Assembly (NCBI GenBank): GCA_027296025.1
Contig: JAPUJU010000084.1
Location: 1 to 11,320, forward strand
Direction of reading: 5' to 3'
From: a bacterium
GTDB lineage: Bacteria > Krumholzibacteriota > Krumholzibacteriia > WVZY01
Length of the DNA stretch: 11,320 nt
Position numbers and translations under genes: made by a program. Under the pieces are notes generated by a model. That model was not told where the DNA came from. It made no database searches and saw only the letters and a program-made list of their open reading frames with translations. Positions 6,740-11,320 of this stretch are shown in pieces (position 1 is the stretch's first letter; each line of letters begins with the position of its first letter).

Positions 6740-7528
6740 CTACTCGACGATGTTTTCCCCGCCGTCGACGCCGATCACGTTCCCCGTCATCCAGTGACAC
6801 CCCGACAACGCCAGCGCGCGAATCGCCTCGGCCACATCTTCCGGCTTCGTCAGACGCCCGCCTGGATTGCGACGCGTCGCCTCTTCGATCATGCGTTCGT
6901 TGCCGGGGATTTTTCTCAGCGCCGGTGTGTCGGTAACACCCGCGCGAATCGAGTTTGCGCTGATGCCCTTCGAAATCAGCTCCATCGATAACTGACGGAT
7001 GTGCGATTCGAGCGCGGCCTTCGCCGCTGATATGGCTCCATAGTACGGGAACACACGCTCACCGCCGGAGCTGGTCATTGCAATGATACGCGTCCCTTCT
7101 CCGAGGAGATCTTCTCGAACCAGGTCCCGTGTCCAGTAGACGAGCGAGTGCGCCATGACGTCGAGCGTCATATCCATTTGCGCCTTATTGATGGCTTCGT
7201 CTTTCCCACCGATAAACGGCTTGAGTGTCCCGAACGCGAGCGAGTGCATTAGAACTCGTATCGGCGGGCTCTTGCTTCCCAGTTTCTCTTTGATGGCCCC
7301 GATCACTTCTGCGCGCTTCTCGTCACTCGACGCATTCACGTTGAAGAACAAAGCTTCCTGACCGGACGCTTCGATTTCTTTCTTGAGGTCCTCGACCAAC
7401 CCCAGCGTAGCGCGCCGATCGAGGTGAACGCCGAAGATGCCAAAGCCGGCCTTCGCGAGTGTCCGCGCTGTTGCTGCGCCGAACCCGCTGGAAGCTCCCA
7501 GAATCAATGCCCAGTTTTCGGATGACAT
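6740..7528 (-). CDS. SDR enoyl-ACP reductase, FabL-like
   Basis: A 262-residue short-chain dehydrogenase/reductase. The N-terminal cofactor motif is GASSGFG (residues 11-17), the GxxxGxG type. The active site is not the usual SDR Y-x3-K but Y163-x6-K170 (YGAISAAK), the spacing found in enoyl-ACP reductases FabI and FabL. HSLAFG (95-100), a serine pair S153-S154, and a C-terminal NVIGVDGG also fit that group. The GxxxGxG loop resembles FabL more than FabI. It probably reduces trans-2-enoyl-ACP in the last step of the fatty-acid elongation cycle, using NAD(P)H in the cytoplasm. The ATG at 7528 is chosen because the Rossmann fold begins right after it; the nearest Shine-Dalgarno (GGAAGG) is 12 bases upstream, rather far. 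A TTG start at 7600 would add 24 unconserved-looking residues. The gene is transcribed alone, divergently from the lpd operon. Confidence 0.8.
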   Translation of the reverse strand: MSSENWALILGASSGFGAATARTLAKAGFGIFGVHLDRRATLGLVEDLKKEIEASGQEALFFNVNASSDEKRAEVIGAIKEKLGSKSPPIRVLMHSLAFGTLKPFIGGKDEAINKAQMDMTLDVMAHSLVYWTRDLVREDLLGEGTRIIAMTSSGGERVFPYYGAISAAKAALESHIRQLSMELISKGISANSIRAGVTDTPALRKIPGNERMIEEATRRNPGGRLTKPEDVAEAIRALALSGCHWMTGNVIGVDGGENIVE

Positions 7529-7597
7529 AACCGATACCAGCCTTCCACGTTTCCTGGTTTCATTTCGTCTCGGGGGGGGAGCCGTTTCCCGACCCAA

Positions 7598-7626
7598 CAA
7601 CTAATTGATCCGGCGGAAACTGTCAA
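7598..7626 (-). promoter_or_regulatory. Possible promoter for the enoyl reductase gene
   Basis: On the minus strand a perfect -35 hexamer TTGACA lies at 7626-7621, about 95 bases upstream of the ATG. The -10 position 17 bases further on is poor (TAGTTG, 7603-7598), and other spacings give no better match. The call therefore rests mainly on the -35 box and on position. Confidence 0.3.
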
Positions 7627-7779
7627 CCGGCTTTTATTCAAGTACTTGCATGGTTTCTGCTTCGGGTGTCCGACAGGCATCCTCGCTCCGGTAGTCACGA
7701 CACGGACATCGCTTTGAAACCGGCCGCAAGAACCTCAACCACCAACGCAACAACGAGTTAACCCGCGCGCACTTCCAAC

Positions 7780-7808
7780 TTGAACCTTCGCTCCCCGTTC
7801 GTTACAAT
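7780..7808 (+). promoter_or_regulatory. Sigma70-type promoter for the lpd-E1 operon
   Basis: The -35 box TTGAAC (7780-7785) and -10 box TACAAT (7803-7808) are separated by exactly 17 bases. The predicted start near 7815 gives an untranslated leader of about 150 bases before the TTG start codon of lpd. This leader contains the repeats at 7878-7909. Confidence 0.65.
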
Positions 7809-7877
7809 ACAGATGCTTCTCGGGCTTCATAGATGTGTCTTTCGTAGCTCATCTCCAGGTCAACTACTCACGAATGC

Positions 7878-7909
7878 TCGGTCCCGGCGGGAAAACAATC
7901 GGTCCCGGC
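7878..7909 (+). repeat. Two 11-bp direct repeats, 21-bp period
   Basis: TCGGTCCCGGC occurs at 7878-7888 and again at 7899-7909. The 21-base period is two helical turns, placing both copies on the same DNA face, downstream of the promoter and upstream of lpd. This suits binding of a repressor or tandem dimers. Each copy also contains a near-palindromic CCGG. It could equally act in the RNA leader. Confidence 0.45.
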
Positions 7910-7964
7910 ATCGGATTCGACTGCCCAGTATGCGAGTTAGATATGGGATAGAAGGGAGTTCCGC

Positions 7965-9359
7965 TTGAAAGAGTTCCAGGTCGTCATTATCGGGAGCGGC
8001 CCCGGCGGATACGTCGCCGCGGTGCGCGCCGGAATACTTGGCCTCAAAACAGCAATCATTGAAAAGGACCCGTTCCTTGGAGGAACGTGTCTCCACCGCG
8101 GATGCATCCCCACAAAAGCGTTGCTGCATACGGCGCACCTTTACGACGAGTTTACACACGCCGGTGATCAGGGCATCCACGCCGAAGGGATTACGGTGGA
8201 CTTTCAGGCGGTTCACAAACACAAATCTGGAATCGTCGACAAGTTTGCGAAAGGCGTTCGGTTTCTGATGAAAAAACGAAAAGTCGAGGTCTTCACCGGC
8301 ACCGGGTCGCTCGTCGACGCAAATACGGTTCGCATCACCAGTGGCGAGGGCGAGGAAACGATTCGCGGCGACGCAATCATCCTGGCAACCGGCTCGGTTC
8401 CTTCGAGTCTTCCGCACATCAAGCCGGACCATAAGACGATTCTCGACAGCGACAGCATCCTGGAATACGAGCAGATTCCGAAGAGTCTTGCCGTCATCGG
8501 CGCAGGCGCCGTCGGCGTTGAGTTCGCCTCGATCTTCAACTCGTTCGGCACCGAAGTTCAGGTGATCGAAGTGCTGCCGCGCATCGTGCCGATCGAAGAC
8601 GAGGAAATCTCGAAGGCCCTCGACAAGGCATTTCGCAAGAAAGGGATTGTCGTTCGTACATCGTGCGAGGTCAAAAAGGTCAAGGCGACAAAAACCACCG
8701 CGAAGCTGACCGTCACCACGTCCGGAAAAGAAGAGGAGATCTCGGTCGAGAAGGTCCTGCTGTCGGTAGGACGCAGCGCGGTCACCGCCGACGTCGGGCT
8801 GGACAAGGCAGGTGTGAAGGCGGACGAACGCGGCTACGTTCACGTAAACGAGTTCATGCAGACGAACGTGCCGGGTATCTACGCGATCGGCGACATTGTT
8901 CGCACACCGTGGCTCGCGCACGTCGCATCGGCCGAGGGCATTCTCGCCGTCGATCATATTGCGGGCCGGGAGGCGCATCCCGTTAATTATGACAAGGTCC
9001 CGAACTGCACGTACTGCAGCCCGGAGGTTGCCAGCGTCGGGCTCACCGAACAAAAAGCCAAAGACGCGGGATACTCGGTAAAGGTCGGGCAGTTCCCCTT
9101 CTCTGCCATCGCGAAAGCGATGATCCTCGGAGAAACGAACGGGTTTATCAAGATAGTCGGGGACGAAGCGTACGATGAAGTACTGGGCGTCCACATTATC
9201 GGGCCAAAGGCAACAGAGCTCATCGCGGAAGCCTGCCTGGGTATGAAACTAGAAACGACGGTCAAAGAGATTGCGAAAACCGTCCATGCACACCCGACGC
9301 TTTCGGAAGCGATGATGGAGGCAGCACATAGTGTCTACGGTGAAGCGATCCACATCTAA
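7965..9359 (+). CDS. lpdA: Dihydrolipoamide dehydrogenase (E3)
   Basis: A 464-residue flavoprotein disulfide reductase that reoxidises dihydrolipoamide of 2-oxoacid dehydrogenase complexes and passes electrons to NAD+. The FAD-binding GSGPGG lies at residues 10-15, and the redox disulfide GGTCLHRGCIP has C42 and C47. The NAD-binding motif GAGAVG follows (VIGAGAVGVEF), then the second FAD motif YAIGDI. The C-terminal catalytic pair is H443 and E448 (HPTLSEAMMEAA). There is no fused lipoyl domain. The start codon is TTG at 7965, well supported by GGGAG (7954-7958, 6-base spacer) and by the protein start KEFQVVIIG matching the family. It is the first gene of an operon and overlaps the next gene by 29 bases, so the complex is probably made in coupled fashion. 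The weak TTG start may limit E3 output. Confidence 0.95.
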   Translation: MKEFQVVIIGSGPGGYVAAVRAGILGLKTAIIEKDPFLGGTCLHRGCIPTKALLHTAHLYDEFTHAGDQGIHAEGITVDFQAVHKHKSGIVDKFAKGVRFLMKKRKVEVFTGTGSLVDANTVRITSGEGEETIRGDAIILATGSVPSSLPHIKPDHKTILDSDSILEYEQIPKSLAVIGAGAVGVEFASIFNSFGTEVQVIEVLPRIVPIEDEEISKALDKAFRKKGIVVRTSCEVKKVKATKTTAKLTVTTSGKEEEISVEKVLLSVGRSAVTADVGLDKAGVKADERGYVHVNEFMQTNVPGIYAIGDIVRTPWLAHVASAEGILAVDHIAGREAHPVNYDKVPNCTYCSPEVASVGLTEQKAKDAGYSVKVGQFPFSAIAKAMILGETNGFIKIVGDEAYDEVLGVHIIGPKATELIAEACLGMKLETTVKEIAKTVHAHPTLSEAMMEAAHSVYGEAIHI

Positions 9360-10368
9360 GCCATACCGGATCACGGCTCCAAAAGGGCTCGACCTCACCG
9401 ACGGGCAGATGATGGAACTGTATCGGTACATATTGATGAACCGGCGCATCGAGGATAAACTCAGCATCCTCTACCGCCAGGCCAAGATCGTCGGCGGACT
9501 GTACTCGAGCCTCGGCCAGGAGGCGACGTCCGTCGGAACTGCTTATGCGCTGAAAGACGGCGACGCCCTTGCCCCGATGATCCGGAACCTCGGGTCCTAT
9601 CTTGTGCGTGGCGTGTCCGTCAAAGACTTCGTGTCGCAGTACACAGCGCGCGCGTGCAGCCCGACGCAGGGCAAAGACGGCACGGCGCATTTCGGCGATC
9701 CGGCCAAGGGTCTCATTGGATGCATCAGCATGCTCGGAACCCTGATCCCGGTTATGATGGGTGTGGCGATGACGATGAAAATAAGGAAGCAGCCCAACGT
9801 CGCTCTGACGTACATCGGCGACGGCGGTACGAGCACCACGGATTTTCACGAGGGCGTCAACTTCGCCGCGGTGCAGAAGGTGCCGTTCATTCTCGTCATG
9901 GAGCACAATCAGTACGCCTACTCGACGCATACGTCGATGCAGTTCTCCGTAAAGGACCTGGTGACGAAGGCCGAAGCATACGGATGCTACGGGGAAAAGT
10001 TCGATGGTAACAACATTCTGGCGGCGTACGACGTCACCAGGCGCGCCCGTGAAATGTGTGTGGCGGGTGACGGACCGGTCCTGCTCGAATCCAAAACATT
10101 CCGGCGCAAGGGCCATGCCGAACACGATCCGGCCGGATATGTTCTGGCGAAAATACGAACCGAGTGGGAAAAGAAGGATCCTCTGGATGCATACACACGG
10201 TTCGTACTCGAAGAGAAACTGGCAACGAAGGCCGACCTCGATGCACTCGAGGAAGAGGTTGCGGCGGAAATTAACCGCGAGGTCGACGAAGTGTTAGATG
10301 GCCCGTTCCCGGATCCACACAAGATCAATCAAGACGTTTACGCCCCCCAGGAGGGAGGACAGACATGA
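9331..10368 (+). CDS. 2-oxoacid dehydrogenase E1 alpha subunit (first of two)
   Basis: A 345-residue thiamine-diphosphate-dependent dehydrogenase E1-alpha subunit, which with E1-beta decarboxylates a 2-oxoacid and reductively acylates lipoyl-E2. It has the N-terminal YRQAKIVGG...GQEATSVG region and the ThDP/Mg motif G163-D164-G165 reaching an H192-N193 where most relatives have Asn-Asn. The phosphorylation-loop-like segment is RRKGHAEHDPAGY. The C-terminal part is helical and acidic. The GTG at 9331 has GGAGG (9317-9321, 9-base spacer) and lies inside the end of lpd. It overlaps the next gene by 4 bases (ATGA). Pyruvate, branched-chain 2-oxoacid or acetoin are all possible substrates and I cannot choose. 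E1-beta and E2 are not in the window. Confidence 0.88.
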   Translation: MSTVKRSTSKPYRITAPKGLDLTDGQMMELYRYILMNRRIEDKLSILYRQAKIVGGLYSSLGQEATSVGTAYALKDGDALAPMIRNLGSYLVRGVSVKDFVSQYTARACSPTQGKDGTAHFGDPAKGLIGCISMLGTLIPVMMGVAMTMKIRKQPNVALTYIGDGGTSTTDFHEGVNFAAVQKVPFILVMEHNQYAYSTHTSMQFSVKDLVTKAEAYGCYGEKFDGNNILAAYDVTRRAREMCVAGDGPVLLESKTFRRKGHAEHDPAGYVLAKIRTEWEKKDPLDAYTRFVLEEKLATKADLDALEEEVAAEINREVDEVLDGPFPDPHKINQDVYAPQEGGQT

Positions 10369-11320
10369 TCGAAAGAAAAACGGTCAAAGAGCGAAACAAT
10401 GCAGGAACGAATGTGTCCGTGGAAACCAAACGAAAACTTCTCTACTACATGAAATTTTCGCGCGACATAGAGTACCGTATCGAAAAGGTCCTCTACCGTC
10501 AAGGCAAGATCGTCGGCGGAGTCTATGTCGGCCGTGGGCAGGAAGCGATCAGCGTCGGCACATCGATTCTCATGAGGGAAAACGACGTCGTGACACCAAC
10601 GCATCGCGACATGGGAATCTTTCTGATCCGTGGCGTATCGGCACGCCGCATTCTAGCGCAGTACATGGGGCGGGCGGCGGGTGTTACGAAGGGAAAAGAC
10701 GGCAACATGCACATGGGCGATCTCAAACACAACATTATCGCTTTCGTCAGTCACCTCGGCGACAACGTTCCCGTTGCGGCCGGAGCGGCGTTGACATTCA
10801 AGAACCGGGGTGAGGACCGGGTAGCGTTCTGCTACAACGGTGAAGGCGCAACGAGCCGCGGCGACTGGCACGAGGGTGTGAACTTTGCATGTGTGCACAA
10901 ACTCCCGATCGTCTTTTTCATCAACAACAACGAATACGCCTACTCGACACCGATGAAACTGCAGATGCCGACGAAGGACGTCGCGGAGCGCGCGAAAGGC
11001 TACGCGATGCCGGCGGAAATCATCGACGGCAACGACATACTGGCTGTATACGAATCGGCGAAGCGAGCCGTCGATGATGCGCGTTCTGGAAAGGGCCCGC
11101 GCCTCGTTGAATATAAAACGTTCCGTATGACGGGACACTCGGCCCACGACGACGCGGGCTATGTGCCGAAGGGCCTCTTCGAAGAGTGGGCAAAAAAGGA
11201 CCCGATCGACCGAATGGAAAAACATCTGATCGACAGCGGGGAAATGACAGCCACGGACATCGAAAAGATGGCCAGAGAGATCAACGAAATTATCGACGAT
11301 GCGGTGGACTGGGCGGACAA
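10365..11320 (+). CDS. 2-oxoacid dehydrogenase E1 alpha-like subunit (second, partial)
   Basis: An open frame from ATG 10365 to the window edge (318 codons, no stop), homologous to the preceding E1-alpha along its length. Shared features are YRQGKIVGG...GRGQEAISVG, HEGVNFA, NEYAYST and GHSAHDDAGY. The ThDP/Mg motif is G159-E160-G161 (NGEGATS) with N187-N188-N189. Glu in place of Asp at the Mg ligand is also found in human branched-chain E1-alpha (BCKDHA), so the site may well be active. The start overlaps the previous stop by 4 bases and has a strong AGGAGGGAGGA (10349-10359). Two alpha genes in a row are unusual; normally E1-beta follows. The window ends before the gene's 3' end, which lacks perhaps a few dozen codons. 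Confidence 0.87.
   Translation, partial: MIERKTVKERNNAGTNVSVETKRKLLYYMKFSRDIEYRIEKVLYRQGKIVGGVYVGRGQEAISVGTSILMRENDVVTPTHRDMGIFLIRGVSARRILAQYMGRAAGVTKGKDGNMHMGDLKHNIIAFVSHLGDNVPVAAGAALTFKNRGEDRVAFCYNGEGATSRGDWHEGVNFACVHKLPIVFFINNNEYAYSTPMKLQMPTKDVAERAKGYAMPAEIIDGNDILAVYESAKRAVDDARSGKGPRLVEYKTFRMTGHSAHDDAGYVPKGLFEEWAKKDPIDRMEKHLIDSGEMTATDIEKMAREINEIIDDAVDWAD

Larger units (their letters stand above)
7529..7964. other. 436-base divergent intergenic region
   Basis: This separates the minus-strand enoyl reductase from the plus-strand lpd operon. It holds the two promoters listed separately, a pair of 11-base direct repeats (7878-7909) and a loose inverted repeat TGTCCG/CGGACA (7667-7672 with 7703-7708) whose 30-base loop makes it weak. 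I see no RNA gene and no small coding region with a ribosome binding site. Confidence 0.5.

Noticed and set aside
7667..7708. TGTCCG/CGGACA inverted repeat in the lpd upstream region
   Set aside because: The stem is only 6 bp with a 30-base loop, which is not distinguishable from chance.
7860..9194. 444-codon open frame on the minus strand opposite lpd
   Set aside because: It lies antisense to a gene with intact catalytic motifs, has no recognisable domain and has a biased composition typical of shadows in GC-rich codons.
9262..10125. 287-codon minus-strand open frame opposite E1-alpha
   Set aside because: It is a shadow of the E1-alpha gene, with no motif of its own.

Overview
This window reads as a chromosomal segment of a bacterium that is moderately GC-rich and probably Gram-negative-like and uncultivated. 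The evidence is Shine-Dalgarno-led genes, use of ATG, GTG and TTG starts, a bacterial M17 aminopeptidase, a FabL-like enoyl-ACP reductase and an E3/E1 2-oxoacid dehydrogenase operon. I cannot place it in a phylum from sequence alone. I see no insertion sequence, phage gene, CRISPR array, rRNA or complete tRNA. Coding density is high, and most genes are housekeeping or metabolic.

Layout. (1) Positions 34-2978 (+) hold a geranylgeranyl-reductase-family flavoprotein, an 8-cysteine ferredoxin whose start lies inside the reductase gene, and a leucyl aminopeptidase (M17). (2) A membrane glycosyltransferase (GT2) is on the minus strand at 2982-4118, converging on the aminopeptidase with a 3-base gap. 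(3) 4401-5168 (+) is a secreted protein of unknown function with a His-rich tail. (4) A good sigma70-type promoter and a structured leader ending in a terminator-like hairpin precede a membrane-anchored 3D-domain (cell-wall) protein at 5362-6105. (5) A 253-base hairpin-rich gap precedes a small CoA-binding-domain protein at 6359-6727, which converges on a minus-strand SDR enoyl reductase at 6740-7528. (6) A 436-base divergent intergenic region carries a good promoter for the last operon: dihydrolipoamide dehydrogenase (7965-9359, TTG start), an E1-alpha gene (9331-10368), and a second E1-alpha-like gene (10365 to beyond the window edge).

How the genes fit together. The first pair looks like an electron-transfer module, with the ferredoxin feeding a flavoprotein that reduces prenyl double bonds in lipid or quinone side chains. 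The last operon encodes parts of a 2-oxoacid dehydrogenase complex (E3 plus two tandem E1-alpha paralogues). E1-beta and E2 are not in the window and probably lie downstream. The FabL-like reductase would act in fatty-acid synthesis, and the GT2 and 3D proteins in envelope building.

The points most worth a second look are the possible attenuator upstream of the 3D gene, the tandem E1-alpha paralogues with different cofactor-site residues, and the overlapping reductase-ferredoxin pair.
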